The translations under genes were made by a program, and so were the position numbers. The notes beneath the pieces are model-generated. The model had not been told where the DNA came from. It saw only the letters and a program-made list of their open reading frames with translations, and made no database searches. From assembly GCA_949126835.1 (NCBI GenBank), contig OX421497.1, positions 14,451,679-14,515,678 on the forward strand: a DNA stretch of 64,000 nt, given 5' to 3'. Source of the DNA: Anisus vortex. Taxonomy: Eukaryota > Mollusca > Gastropoda > Planorbidae. Positions 1-12,489 of the stretch are shown piece after piece (within the stretch, counting starts at the first letter, position 1; the number at the start of each line of letters is the position of its first letter).

Positions 1-880
1 CCCTTATGTAAATATATGTTCGAAAGGACCAATGGGAATTATATGTAAATCAAATTAATGTAATCACCCAACCAATTGAGGAGCGGTCACGTGACTGGTC
101 TCACGAGACGCCCGCTCAACTCCTGTAAAGTCAGTCTGAGGTTGGCGCTTGACCGATACACTGTATTTTAGTTCTGGCTCAGCTCTCGAGGAAGGAGCAT
201 CGTCTTAGCTTAACTCCCAACCTACTCATTTGGACTATAGATAATTAGCCAGTAATAGTAATTCGTTAATACACTTGTGTAACCTAAAAGTGGATTCCAC
301 AACACCACCGTGTACTAATGTTAGACATTCTGACCAATTTCATATCTGTTCCAGTAGTATATCACCCCGCATGTTATATATATATATAGCTGTTAAGCCA
401 GTAACCATATGTCAGTAGTATAGTTGTGTAGCCTAACTTTGGATTCCATAACACTCGCATATACTCGTGTCAATATTACTGTATAACTTCACATGTATCT
501 CTCACCATTGGATATTCGAACGTAATAAACACCTGAACAGTAACCAGAGACTTGCTTGCTTATCTTAGAACTGTTTGTTTGTATACTCTTAACATCTTCA
601 CGAGCCAAGGAGAGAAATAATCATTGTTCCAGGACAATTGCAGTAGCATCGGTAACTCATAACCCCACGATAACCAGCCACCAGTAACCATTAACCCCAC
701 GACAACCAGCCGTTATTAACCCCACTCAACCACCCCCCTGCACCACTCTCAGTGTCAACATTGTGACAAATTGCTCACCCCAAAAGCAACATCGTGACAA
801 CGTTGGCCGATTCTTGACAAAAGGGGGTGCGAGATGAATAATACATCGGACGTCAACAGCGATTTGTGAAATAATGTCAT
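1..880. other. possible LTR-retroelement remnant
   Basis: No open coding frame. An AATAAA near 523, an imperfect internal duplication (the phrase GGATTCCA recurs near 292 and 442, about 150 bp apart), repeated AACCCCACGA-type phrases near 660-730, and a purine run at 818-835 look like LTR and adjacent untranslated sequence. No paired LTR or target duplication is visible, so the identity is a guess. Confidence 0.25.
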
Positions 881-1095
881 GACCACGATCCTGTAGCCTT
901 CAGAGCATGCACAAGATGCACTCGTTGACATTTAGAGTTTATTTGTGTATTTTGATTCATACGACCATCGCCTCTACTCTCGGTTCTGGAGACCTGATGG
1001 TTTCTGTTTCCAGTAATTTTTACTTGAATTGATATGATTTATTCCTCTAACTGGCATACACTTTTAATAATAAATGTAAAGAACACAACTGTACT

Positions 1096-1620
1096 TTAAG
1101 GGGGAAGAGGACTGAAAATTTTAATTCAGTTATTACTGGACCAAAATGATTTTCATCGTACATAAATATATGTCTTGAGTGGCCTTAATAAAAACATAAG
1201 TTATTTTTATGACAGAAACTTGGTTGCCACTTGAAAATAAATAAACATTACAAAAGTTGTACAATTTTAAAAAGTATAATAGGTATTTTGGTTTTAATAG
1301 TGTTTTTATGTAGTACTATTACCATTTTAGGTACAAGATAAAATTTAAATTGAATATTGTTAAAAGTATGTTTTGTATGAATTGTTTAATTTTGTATTGT
1401 AATTTTGTATAAAATTCAATAATACTTTTTTCTTTTAATACATTTTATAGACAAACTAATTATACATTCACCTCGAAAACCTGTCTAGTATAATATATAA
1501 AGCTACATACCAAATTTCAACATGTTATCTTTAATGCTTCTAATTATTTTGTAATTATCATAGCACCAAACACAACAAAAAACCCACATATTTTGAGAAA
1601 AACGCATTTTCTGTGCCCAA
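1096..1620 (+). mobile_element. TTAA-type MITE, one end preserved
   Basis: It starts at a TTAA (1096-1099) followed by GGGGGAAGAGGACTGA. For about 500 bp it matches the reverse complement of 53385-54069, where a complete copy has inverted ends and TTAA on both sides. That target site is typical of piggyBac-like elements. The second end is not recognisable after about 1600, so this copy is truncated or decayed. No transposase is encoded. Confidence 0.6.
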
Positions 1621-3060
1621 TTCTAGTTATAGTATACTTTCCCAAAAATGTATGGTGACGGTTGTGTCTTTCTTACAATATCAAATTCAATAAACAAATA
1701 ATCAACAACTATCTCACAGGGAGATTACAACAAACAACAAAATAAACAACAAAATAAAGAAAAAACTAAACTCTTGGTATCCTTGGATTAACCCAACAAT
1801 GCTCAATATTTAATTAGTTGAATTTCAATTTTTAAGTGTTTAAAGGTTTTAGGGCTGCACATACTTTAAGGGTTTTCATATTTATTTCCCTCTTTCCAAA
1901 TAATGAGGAATATATTGTTGGTATCAATTTTAAATTGATCCAAAAATGGTATTTATTCAAATTAAATCGCTTTCTAAGAGATAACAATTTTGTACATTCT
2001 TAACAGAATTTTGTTAATTTAACTTAAGTAAAGGTAAAAAAAAAAGAAAAAACTAAATCAATCAACCACAAAGAGAGAAACAATAAGTCACAACATCTTC
2101 ATCTCACAGTGATGTGTGCAGTGTATTAATTTGAAAAAAATGTCTTAAAAATAAAAATATATCTTAAAATAAATATTCTAAAAGCTATATAAAAAAAAAG
2201 AACCATAACAAACAAAGATAATTTCGGTAATAAATACATTGACAAATGTAACATCAATCAGTAAAAAAATCTTTAGAAAGAAATCAAACAAACAAGAACA
2301 TTTTGTTTACATACTAATGTCAAGATTGAATGTTTTAAGTTTGGAAAGTACTAAATAAAAGTTTACATTCGGGGTTTAACAGGCAGAAAACTTTCTCTAA
2401 AATAAAATTAAATCAAACAACAACAAACAACAACAAACAACAACAAACAACAACATGCAGTCTAGAGAAAAAAAAGAAGCTATTCAGTTTCTTGAAATCT
2501 CAACCTTTACTTCCTTTAGAAGCCCTTCGGGTCACTGGCGACCCAACATGTTTAATGGGGCCCACCTTGATCAAAAACGTACAATTATTAATTAAATATA
2601 TGTTTTAAATTATTATTCGTACCCTTGGAACACAAGGGAATTAATTGGAATTTGTTTTATTTAACTTAATTACTGCCCTTATTGTACAGAGCCCATAACA
2701 TTAAAAATGTATTTAAGCAAAAATTTTCAAAATTTTTTTTAGTATATCTCTTTTTCGATCCACTCTTGTTAAAAAATGTTTTGTTTTGCTGAAGTTCTAA
2801 ATTTACTATACTAAATCCGGTAATAATATATAATCGAACTTAAAAAACAACATTTACTAAGCCCTTTTTAAGTCTCATAAGAATCTGGAATATACGCTTT
2901 GTCATTTAGAAAACGAGATGAAAAGTCGATCTCTATTCTAAAACTAGTAGCATATTTCATAATAAAACTAACGCATAACAGTCTTCTCCAATAAAGCAAA
3001 CAGTCCAGCATACTCATAGGTTTTGAAATTTTGAATTTTGAAAGAAAACTTGGCCCACAT
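1621..3060. other. AT-rich intergenic DNA
   Basis: No supported gene. There is a short (CAACAAA)n-like run at about 2415-2455. A short piece near 2515-2575 is less AT-rich and may be a repeat fragment. Short ORFs here show no recognisable protein features. Confidence 0.5.
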
Positions 3061-3180
3061 ACATACAGATACATATACACAAAAACTCACTCCAACACAT
3101 AGACATACAAACATAAATACACACACACGCTCAACACACACAGACATACACTCACAGACGATCACACACATACAAGAATA
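3061..3180. repeat. CA-rich low-complexity tract
   Basis: Interrupted (CA)n and ACATACA phrases. The small ORFs over it are low-complexity Cys/Val strings read from the repeat and should not be annotated as genes. Confidence 0.7.
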
Positions 3181-3390
3181 ATGTATGAAAATATGTTTTC
3201 AACTTCGAACTTCATCCGACAGTCTCAAGCAACAACTATAAACACCCCTTCACCCCCCCCCCCCCACCCATTAGCCAACACTAGCTTTATAGACACATGT
3301 TTCATATCTATGTTAAACTGTATGTTTAACTTGCAAGTTTAACTGTATTTACTGCAACTTAATAAATATAAGTATTTAAAGTAATTATAA

Positions 3391-3875
3391 GTGTTATAAG
3401 TTATACATGCTATATAAGTGTTATAAGTTATACATGCTATATAAGTGTTATAATTTATACATTATACATGCTATATAAGTGTTATAAGTTATACATGCTA
3501 TATAAGTGTTATAAGTTATACATGCTATATAAGTGTTATAAGTTATACATGCTATATACGTGTTATAAGATATACATGCTATATAAGTGTTATAAGATAT
3601 ACATGCTATATAAGTGTTATAAGATATACATGGTATATAAGTGTTTTAAGTTATACATGCTATATAAGTGTTATAAGTTATACATGCTATATAAGTGTTA
3701 TAAATTATACATGCTATATAAGTGTTATAAGTTATACATGCTATATAAGTGTTATAAGTTATACATGCTATATAAGTGCTATAAGTTATACATGCTATAT
3801 AAGTGTTTTAAGTTATACATGCTATATAAATGTTAAAAGTTATACATGCTATATAAGTGTTATAAGTTATACATG
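3391..3875. repeat. 27-bp tandem minisatellite
   Basis: About 18 head-to-tail copies of a 27-bp unit containing TTATACATGC and TATATAAGTG, with occasional point changes. Because 27 is a multiple of three, one frame stays open as a nine-residue repeat (MLYKCYKLY). That ORF at 3468-3836 is a by-product of the repeat. Confidence 0.93.
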
Positions 3876-3904
3876 TTATACTAAAGATATGTAAAGTAGT
3901 ACTA

Positions 3905-4115
3905 GTAATATCGTCGGGCCAAATTACTCCACAGGGTCATCAAAACAACGTTCATACATTTATGTGGCCACGACATTTACTAGCGGATTATGTGGCCAGC
4001 ACAAGGCCCAGCTGATGTTACTTTCCATCAGCATTATCATGTAAACATCAGAGTGTTTTTTCCAGACCATGGAATTTATCTTAGCCTTTACCAGGGTTTT
4101 AACCCAGGATATCTC
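3905..4115 (-). mobile_element. decayed tRNA-headed SINE
   Basis: On the minus strand it keeps a box-B-like stretch (CTGGGTTAAAACCCTGG) and then the body order seen in the well-preserved copy at 54472-54744, including the TGTGGCCAGCAC and TGTGGCCACG phrases. It is highly diverged and has no visible target duplication, so it is an old copy. Confidence 0.55.
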
Positions 4116-5150
4116 AGTAATATAGTCGACATATTTTTTACAACCTCTTAAAATAATTATTTAAAAATAATAATTCTTTAATAGGCGTTCAGGTTCAGAA
4201 AAACTAAAATTAACAAAAGCGAAGTAAAAATTATTTTAAAACTGCGCTACATTTTAAATGATTAACATATATTGTATTTTGCGTTCAATAGGGATTTACC
4301 ATTGCACACAAAAAATCATTAAAGAAAATAGAAATAGACATTTAAACAATGATTTTAGTGGGGCGGAAAAGTTGATAGAATGTGTTGTCATGGCCTTAAC
4401 GTTTGTGTGCCATGATTCAACTCAATAAGATGACGGGAAGGGGGTCAATGAGCCATCCGAGGGCTCGGTCGCACGGCAGACAGAAACTTAAAAGCTTACA
4501 TACCTTACATAACAAAATTGAATTCAAAAGAAAGGATTAAAGATACAAAGCCTTTCTTCAAAATCTACGTACAATGAATATATCGCCCACGGAAATGACG
4601 TGTTATTTTTGTGGGTTTTTCACATTCGCCAACTCTGCCCTCGACCTTGTATTTTATGTAGGTGTCGGCCCTGTTTTTCTTTATTAGAGTTATTTAGAAA
4701 GAAAAGGTGACGTTTGCCGTTGGATTGTTTGCGTTTGGATTTATTTACTCATGATAACAAATAAATGATCTCATTTACTCTCTGAAACTGGGTTAATAAA
4801 CAATATAAACCAATAGATTGTTTAGAAGTGTGAACTGAGATCAAGTGAGAGTTGGATATTATTATACTACATAGCACAATGCATCAATTAGATCGCTGGA
4901 TTGCCAGTTATCCGTCCATTATTTCAGCAGCCTGGTAAAGATAAAAATAAATGCCACACATTTTCCCATGGGAAGGGTAGATAAACGGTATTTTGTAAAG
5001 GTGTTTGGTATTACCTGGAATCTGGTCAATGAATCGGGTAATCCTAATAGAATGATATAGTTGTGAAATGATTTACAGCTACGGTAATAACGGTGTGATA
5101 TTGAAGTTTGTAATGAAGTCACATCTGGGATAAACACAAACAAGTTAATT
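4116..5150. other. intergenic DNA upstream of the secreted-protein gene
   Basis: No coding region is supported. AT-rich, single-copy looking sequence. Only the last 100 bases have a clear role, as the upstream region of the gene starting at 5269. Confidence 0.4.
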
Positions 5151-5151
5151 G

Positions 5152-5159
5152 TATAAATA
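5152..5159 (+). promoter_or_regulatory. TATA box of the secreted-protein gene
   Basis: TATAAATA lies 117 bases before the ATG at 5269. A start of transcription about 30 bases downstream (near 5183) would give an 85-base 5' UTR. No ATG occurs in that leader, so the first AUG would be the ORF start. Confidence 0.6.
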
Positions 5160-5268
5160 AGGTAGAAAACTTATAATCAAGTCACAAGTCGCCATTTAAT
5201 ACTGAAGTATCTAGCCGATATTTCTAAAGCAACTTCTGAAATCTACATTGAACTGAAGAACTTTTGAA

Positions 5269-5784
5269 ATGACTTGTGTCGTGGCAGTTGTCCTGTTGGC
5301 TTTTGTTGTGTTCGCTTGCGGTGATCCAATCAATGTCGAGAAACGAATGATGCCTGTTGGTCCATTGTCTTCTGGCTTAGACTTGTTAGGTAAAGATGGC
5401 GTTGTCGGAGATATAGCAGGACCAGCTATCTTTCAAGCTCTGAAAGCGGTCATCAAGAACATTAGAAAAACAATCGAAGGCCTGAAAGTTTGTCCACAAA
5501 AGGAGGGCGAATATGGACATAACGAACCAGACTACGAACCGCACTACGAACACGGCCACCAACACGATCACAATTCAGACTACGTACCAAATAACAGACC
5601 AAGCTACAGACCAAATTGGCAGTATAGGCGAGAGAGCGAAGTCTCCAAAGTTGACATGTTGTGCGAAATTCTGAAACCACTCATGGAGGCGCTGGTGAAA
5701 ATGCTGAAACAGCTGGAAAAAACTCTTGGATGCATGATGGATAAAGGTGAAGGTTATAAAGGAGATTACAAAGAATGTCAATAA
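5269..5784 (+). CDS. secreted protein with His/Tyr/Pro-rich centre
   Basis: A complete 171-residue ORF. Residues 1-18 are a typical signal peptide (Met, then a Val/Leu/Ala core, ending near ACG). A dibasic KR at 25-26 could mark a short propeptide. Residues about 47-74 and 124-155 look like amphipathic helices. Between them, residues 79-121 are rich in His, Tyr, Asp/Glu, Pro and Asn, with HGHQHDH at 95-101 able to bind metal ions. Four Cys remain in the mature chain (75, 132, 155, 170), two on each side of the centre, enough for two disulfides. A TATA box at 5152, an ATG-free leader and ATTAAA at 5901 support a single-exon transcription unit. I do not recognise the family. A structural, mucus or metal-binding secreted protein is possible, but this is inference. 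Confidence 0.8.
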   Translation: MTCVVAVVLLAFVVFACGDPINVEKRMMPVGPLSSGLDLLGKDGVVGDIAGPAIFQALKAVIKNIRKTIEGLKVCPQKEGEYGHNEPDYEPHYEHGHQHDHNSDYVPNNRPSYRPNWQYRRESEVSKVDMLCEILKPLMEALVKMLKQLEKTLGCMMDKGEGYKGDYKECQ

Positions 5785-5900
5785 ATAACTGATGTAATAG
5801 TAACATTTATAATGGGCAATTAGACCATGTACTTATGTGTCAAACAGCGACATTTTGTTAGATTACCATCAAGATTTGCGTCAATGCTGAATAATTCCCA

Positions 5901-5906
5901 ATTAAA
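5901..5906 (+). terminator. poly(A) signal, secreted-protein gene
   Basis: ATTAAA lies 117 bases past the stop codon at 5784, in an AT-rich 3' UTR. It is the common variant of AATAAA. An AATAAA overlapping the stop region at about 5781 is less likely to be used. Confidence 0.45.
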
Positions 5907-5909
5907 ATT

Positions 5910-7045
5910 ACATTACATTATATTTTGTTGACTTATTGAACAATGTTTGTATCGTCATAATTTTCTATTTAGTCTCTATTGTTTGTATTTAGCTTAACTC
6001 TTATCGCTACAACTTCCTCTTCAGCTTCGTTCATTTCTTCTTTGTTCATCCTATAGTACGTTTTGTTTCCTTATATTTCATGCTTAAGTAAACCATTTAG
6101 ATGCATCTGTAATATTCATTAATGGAAAGGCAAGACTATTATATAATAGAAATACAATATCAGAAGATCAAGATAAACTACATTCCAATTATTATATTAA
6201 CACTTATTTAAGGTTATTGTTTTATTTTTGTATACAATAGTTTGTTTTTGTATTTAGGAATATCAGCTACATGGTTAGACTCTTAAACAGGATATCCAGC
6301 TTGACAAAGGTATAAAAGTCTTCAAAATAGAAAAAAATATTTAACAATATGAGATAATCTGCAAAATGTAATAATAATTAATAATAGAAACACACGTTAA
6401 ATCAATCAAAAGGTCCAATGGATTAATTTGGTCTGACTTTTACTTTTTATTTGGGCTTTAATTTGGCCTACATGTTAAATCATTGAAGTGACGTCAATTA
6501 CTTTTTTACGGTTCTATAAAAGAGGGAAATTAGAAATAAACTAAAATTAGCACACCGAGAACATTGGAGTATTTAAAAAAACTGTGCAATATTTGCAATA
6601 ATACTATATATAAAAATGTATAAAATGGTGTTCGCGGGCCACAAGAAGTGGCCTTGCCGATGGAATTGCCTTGTTCCATACCAACAACGGGTTTATCTGC
6701 TAGTTTCTGCGAAATATGATAACAACTCATGGACTATTACAGTTTACTGCCAACTGTGAAATTGTCGTTCCAGAAGTTTCAGGCACAGATCCTGCTCCTG
6801 ATAAACATGTTTGAAAACAAGTGTAAGTGAAGACAGTAAGACATTAAGAAATCACAGATATTGGCTACCTAAAGTGAAGAGCTGGTCAAGATTGGAGCTC
6901 CAGGTGTAAATTATCAAATTCTATTTTAATGAAACATACTTATACTTTATCTCAATCACCATAATTATTTACTATAAATAATGAATATAAATACTATACT
7001 AGGAATTCACAATTATTAATAAAACCAAGACTTTTATCTTATACA
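5910..7045. other. AT-rich intergenic DNA
   Basis: Nothing supported beyond short shadow ORFs. The sequence is AT-rich without obvious repeats until the LINE fragment that begins near 7046. Confidence 0.4.
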
Positions 7046-7377
7046 TTACAGCCGCTCCTTCTACAAAGATGATTATTGCGTCCTACACTCATCCGTGGTC
7101 CGAGTCTAGTTCAGCATTTTTATTAATGTTTTAAATGATGTTAAGTAACTGGTTTTCCTGGTTTATTCAGGAAACCCATTCCATGCCCGAACGCCACTCA
7201 GGTAGAAAGTAGAAAGAGTACCTATATGCATTTTTTCTTGCATAAGGGAATAAGAAAAGTGGTTTTTTTTCATCTTGTTTATCTGAGCTTCTGCAACAGT
7301 TGTTATTGGATTGTATTTCTAGATTAGTATGCCTTATGTATAATTAGATATCTTACTACTTTACTGTTTGCCCTTCT
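7046..7377 (-). mobile_element. LINE 3' end, copy A
   Basis: Read on the minus strand this is the end of a non-LTR reverse-transcriptase ORF (VRAWNGF phrase) followed by a 3' UTR ending near ATTACAGCCGCTCC. The same segment occurs at 13838-13905 plus 15680-15931 (minus) and at 25880-26115 (plus). The coding frame has stops, so the copy is dead. It is split by the hAT element at 7386-9516 and seems to resume at 9525. Confidence 0.65.
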
Positions 7378-7749
7378 TTCTAGTGCAGTGGTTACCAAAA
7401 TTTTTTAGGTCGCTACCCCTTTATACAGTTTTTCATGCTTTGGCGACTCCCCCAAAAAAAACAACAACAAAAAACAACAAAACAACAACAACATAATAAT
7501 AATAAATAATTTCGTCCCTACTTTATTACTGCATTTTGCGACTGTTATGATTTATAATGTAAATATCTGATATGCAGGATGTATTTTTATTTTACAAATT
7601 GAACCTAATTAAGGCATAGCGATAAAACATTAAAAAAAAAAGAAAATATAAAAACAAATGTAATTAAATATTGCAAGATACCGGTATAGGCTTAGGATCA
7701 TATTTCTAATTACAACACGAACGTCAGCTATTGTGATGTTTGACATAGC

Positions 7750-8150
7750 GTATTTAATTTCTCATCGGTTCAGAAATTCTCGGGACAGTCTTTGCAAGAG
7801 CACAATTACCGGTAAGCAGTTCATCTCCAACAATAAGTCTACTGTGTTTAGACTTGACAACCAACAAGTTTTAGAAAAGCATGTTTACTAAGATATTTTG
7901 TGGCAAATGGAAGAAAATGGCGCAACACAATCTCAGTCAAAATAGTTTATGAATGCAAAAATGTGATCCTAAATTTTGTACCTGGCATTATAGCGATGCA
8001 TCGTTGTTAATACGCTCAATGAACTCCCTTGTGCTTTCTCAGGAACATCTTCAACTTCGAATGTGAATGGGCTTCTGGCAAGTACATAGATATGTGGTGT
8101 CATGCAGATTTGGAAAGTACCATGAAATTTCGGCTGCAAGCATGTAAAAG
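7750..8150 (-). pseudogene. hAT transposase C-terminal remnant
   Basis: Conceptual translation of the minus strand gives broken segments matching the C-terminal hAT dimerisation region of ZBED5/SCAND3-type transposases. These include an LPFATKYL phrase, LLVVKSKHS, then GNCALAKTVPRISEPM where the family has a conserved AL-x-TxPRI segment. Several stops and frameshifts interrupt it. The N-terminal part is not recognisable. Assignment rests on remembered family motifs. Confidence 0.55.
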
Positions 8151-8537
8151 TGTTATTTCACAGAATTTATCATCTTAATCATTTTGTCTGATTAAATGTC
8201 ATGTTTAAAGAAAAAGCAGATAGAGGAGCCGCATGAGAAAATAAAATGCTGGTTCGATCTTTCTTTCCAACACTAGTCATATCTAGATGATTTATTTGCA
8301 TTACATACGTTTTTAGACATCTGGAATCTTTGAAAATGACTGTGGACCATTTTATCAATTTGTCATAACATTTACCATTAGAATGTAAATAGCCTTACAG
8401 GCCTATTCACTATTCGAAACTTTAATCAAGTACAGTTTTTAATTTAAATTAATGTAACTTTTCCTAAACTTCAATATTGATCTTACAAATAATATTACAC
8501 AGATAAGCTTCTATGGGACCCGGTGCGGCGCAATAAC

Positions 8538-8601
8538 TGCACACACACACACACGCACACACGCACACACGCACACACGCACACACGCACACACGCACAC
8601 A

Positions 8602-8633
<32 letters not shown>

Positions 8634-8645
8634 CACACGCACGCA
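8538..8645. repeat. (CA)n/(CACG)n microsatellite
   Basis: ACACACGC units pass into ACGC units. Both strands stay open, giving low-complexity His/Thr or Arg/Ala/Cys/Val ORFs that are not genes. Confidence 0.9.
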
Positions 8646-9737
8646 TATACATTTCATTTTCATCAAAATTTTAAATCCAAGGAATTCATTTGGAATGATA
8701 GGGTCATTTTAGATAAATTAAGGCATGTTACATTTTCCACCTTGCTGTGATACATTCATTCAAGACGACAATGATGTCAACCAAGTAAGTTATTGTCTGC
8801 AGTTCACTTTTATCACCAAAAAACGCTTGCTTTCTGATATAAGATATATTTTTGAAAAGTTCACCATGAAGCTAAAATAACTAGTTTAAATTTCTCTCGA
8901 CAATCATCTCACAAGTGTGAAATAGCAAGCATTGTTCGGAACATCATACTCGTTGCACAATTGCGAAAACAGTCGACTGTTTAAAGAGCGTGTCTTTACT
9001 AAAGGGCACAACTTATGACGCTTTTTATTACTTCTTTTATATGTTGTGGCAATGTCTTTGTTGCTAATATTTGTCCATATACCATAAAGTGATTCTCCGA
9101 TTACTTTTGGTCACTAATTCCGTTGAAATCCAGGCCGAACAGAATCTACACTAAATTCTAAAATAATCATGAAGTGTCGGTTGTATTATCGCCAATACTA
9201 CTGCTTTTAACACAATGGCTGCTTTTAACAGAGAAGAGGCTTTTTAACACAACTCTCTACACATGTGTTACTGGTCCGCATACTACGTGCATTATGGTGC
9301 CGACCTAGTCACATACACCTGTTTAGATGTCATTACGCCAACTAGCCTACAGGTAGTATGCGGATGTATCTGCATGTCGGTGGACTCGCTTGGAGACGGA
9401 AAGATGAGCAGTGTTTCGGCTCCTAAGACATACGTTTTCCGAAGATCTTTGGCGACCCCCGCGAAATGGTCATTCGACCCCCAAAGGGGTCGCGACCCAC
9501 AGTTTGGGAACCGCTGGTCTAGTGTTTCTAGGTGTAGTGATTTTACTAATGGTGTTACTCGTGATGGACCGCTTTACTATATTTTTAGAGCTGAGTAGTT
9601 AGACTAGTTTGCGCATGTGCGGCCTTCAATACGTTCACAAGTTTTTCGGTGCACATCCCAGACTATAATGAGATGGACTCGCTTGCTCTTTTTAGAGCTT
9701 AACATTTGTTCTTACCGCGCGTATACTGTTTTTGATG

Positions 9738-9945
9738 ACGCCTATACTTCTCTATAGACTTCCGCTGTATACACATTTCGATTTTAATCCATTTATTTTT
9801 TTCCATTCAGAAAATCTTAGCGAATTACTAAACCGTCTAGAGTCTAAAGGACGTAGTGCGATTAGGGATTCCGAAAAGAAGACATTCGAGTCATCAAATG
9901 GCAGGAAAAAAAGCAAGCCGCCAATATTATTTAATTTTGTTTGAC
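9738..9945 (+). repeat. dispersed repeat R2, copy 1
   Basis: It shares TATACACATTTCGATTTTAA, GCGAATTACTAAACCG and a TCAAATGGCAG-like phrase with 33866-34035 (same strand) and 20150-20340 (opposite strand). The 70-residue ORF at 9732-9944 comes from the repeat and is not conserved in the other copies. No terminal structure was identified. Confidence 0.6.
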
Positions 9946-11500
9946 ATTTTGTTTAGTCTTTACGAATTCGCATATTGGGAATGATTTTATGCCTTAAAAA
10001 TAAACGACAGAATGTGTAGTAGTCTAATTAAAATATATTTCGGACAAATTTCAACCCAAGGTCTTATGAAAGCAATGTCTTACATCGTTGAGAAAATATA
10101 TTCATTCATAAATACCACGTGACACTACAAGATGAGACGTACCATATAAAATGAAAAGAATAAGGGAGACAATCTAGTAATTAGTCAAGTTTCAGAGTTA
10201 CAACACAAACGTGATTAAAACCAAAGCTATAAATAGAATACTAACGTTGAAAATCAATCAATGGGAATTTTTTTTTTCTGATTTATTTGAGCCTCTCCTT
10301 GATTGTAATGAACAGAAAAACAAATTAAAAAAATTTGATCACTTTGTCTTTAGTATAAACGAAATATATTCAAATTTTGTTAAGAAAAAATTGAAAAATG
10401 TTAATATATATTCGGATTTGTTTATTCACACAATATGTTAAGAAAATGATGAACATAAATCTCAATATCTTAGAATGTTCGGCTATTTCTTCTGATTTTT
10501 TTAAATACGAAAATTTATACAATAAACATTTTCTAAAAACATACCTATGAACACATGTACATACACGCACAGACAAACTCACTCACCCACGCACACACAA
10601 GCAAACGCACATACACACATAACCACAAAAGGCCTATAAATTGTGAGATAAATCTTTCTTATTTTTTCAGCTTTATATCTAAGTTTTCAGTTATTTTGTT
10701 TACCAGTTTTAGAAGCTAGTAAATTTTTAGGGTAAAGAGTCCATGTTTGTTTATGGTATTAGATAAAAGGTAAGGAAAGTCCTGTATCCAGGATAATTGT
10801 GTTTTGCCGGAATGTTATATTTGTGGTGAGACAGTCACTGCCACTGTGTTAACTCTGGACTATTTGAAGCAGATAGACTGGACCTACGCTGGGGACATCA
10901 TGTGGTTGGACAGCCCTGCTTGATAGGTGTTATTAACATCTGGTTGGGACTTTCGTAGAATGTAGTTTAGGGTACTTGAAATTTGGATTTGGCTATGATA
11001 TTAAGTTTTTTGTCGATTTTTAAAATCAATTAGATTTATTAATCGACTTTTTATTTATAAACGTTTTCCAGTTATCTCTGAAACTCTTGTTTCTTTTCGT
11101 GTTTCTTTTTTTAACAATCCTCACTGATGATTTACTTAGTAGTCTGATTTCGTGAGATTGTGTAATGATGTTTAGTTTTAGATGTAGTAGCTAAGGTCTT
11201 AGAATGTTGACAGTCACCTTGGGTTAGGGTTGTCGCATACCTAGACCTGATTCTTCACTTTTAACCATCTTCTCTCCATATATACCGGAGAAAAGTGTAG
11301 CCGAAATTGAAACTGACATTCGGCTTATTAGATAAACAACTAATGCTAAAAACAGCAATAATATCACAATTGTTAAGTATCAATAGATGCTGCAGGTTGC
11401 GACATAATCAAATGTATTAAATGCACTTAGTAAATGTTAGATTTGCATTGCACAGGATGATGAAATCAATAATAATCTAAAATGTAAACAATGTACAAAT
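9946..11500. other. AT-rich intergenic DNA
   Basis: No gene is supported. A CA-rich tract lies near 10555-10625. The 76-residue ORF at 10211-10441 is Asn/Lys/Phe/Ile-rich, as expected of AT-rich DNA. A somewhat GC-richer stretch at 10790-10930 is unexplained. Confidence 0.4.
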
Positions 11501-12102
11501 TGTTACGTATGTCGGTCATAGAGGAATGATATACTAGGGCATTGACCTATTAACAAGTGCGTATTAGAGTCCAAGGTTTGACCTTTATGCTCTAAGGGCA
11601 GTTTAAATAAAATAATTCGTTCAGCCCCGTGGAAATTGAAGGTTAGATTCTGGATCGCAAATTGAAATGCGTATTAAGACCCTGTAGAACCTTCGATAAT
11701 AGTTTTCTTTGTAAAGTCCCTACCTCCTTAGAGAGAGTTCAGTTTGGAAGTTTGTAGAGAGAAGTCGCTATTTTGATACTTGTATATTTTATGTAATTTT
11801 ATGAAACTCGTATGTTCGCCATCTGTTCATGCATTTACTTATAGTTTATCTTGAGTCTACAATTTAAATAAAATTGTTTATTCAACAACTGGAGTTGTTT
11901 GATCTATCACTGTTGAAAGAAAGGTGTTGAAGATAATTATACCGAATATAACTACATTACTGCCTAGACCTGTCAGTCAAGGAACCCCTAGCTTGGACTA
12001 CAGATTCGCAGAATCTAGAGACTTCTAATAAAGATACAACGATTTCATTGAATCCGATTTAACGAGTCGTATTAATAGTCATCATAGAAATAGTCAATAA
12101 CA
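11501..12102 (+). mobile_element. putative solo LTR
   Basis: It starts TGTTACG and ends TAACA, the TGTTA...TAACA form common in Ty3/gypsy LTRs, and is flanked by AAAT on both sides (11497-11500 and 12103-12106). An AATAAA lies in the 3' part near 11870, followed by a GTT-rich stretch, as in many LTRs. No internal region or partner LTR is in the window. The short target duplication keeps this tentative. Confidence 0.45.
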
Positions 12103-12489
12103 AAATAAGTATATATATATATACTATGCATAATGTCAATGCAAGAAATGGCGGCGGTCTATTACTTTCGACACGTTTTCACAAGTACAGTAAAATATTT
12201 CCTGGTATCCTAACCATTTTTTTTACCGCTTTTACCATTGCCATTTTTTTCTTACAGTTTTTCAATCCAACCATATTAAACGCGTGAAATTTATATTCAA
12301 CGATCACAGATTGCCAAAAATTTATACGAGCTAGCCATAAAAAAAGTTGCAGCAGCAGATAACGTCACCTCATTCAAATGTAGATTATATTATTGTCGAT
12401 AAGTAATGCGTAAAATCTGACTTGATAATTTACTGATAAGTTTGATGGAATTTAGAACTTGGCACATATTTCTGAATACTTTTGACAAG

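Larger units (their letters stand above)
7386..9516 (-). mobile_element. hAT (Buster-like) DNA transposon, 2.1 kb
   Basis: The ends are inverted: CAGTGGTTACCAAA on the left and, reverse-complemented, CAGCGGTTCCCAAA on the right. The flanks are TTCTAGTG (7378-7385) and GTCTAGTG (9517-9524), an 8-bp duplication with one change and TA at its centre, as known for Buster-group hATs. Subterminal GTCGCGACCC phrases are present. Inside, the minus strand keeps decayed transposase near 7750-8150. The CA-rich microsatellite at 8538-8645 lies within it. Confidence 0.8.

Noticed and set aside
3468..3836. 122-residue ORF of MLYKCYKLY repeats
   Set aside because: It is the direct translation of the 27-bp minisatellite; unit length divisible by three explains the open frame.
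3391..3875. CRISPR-like array
   Set aside because: There are no unique spacers between repeats; units are contiguous, and the sequence is animal DNA.
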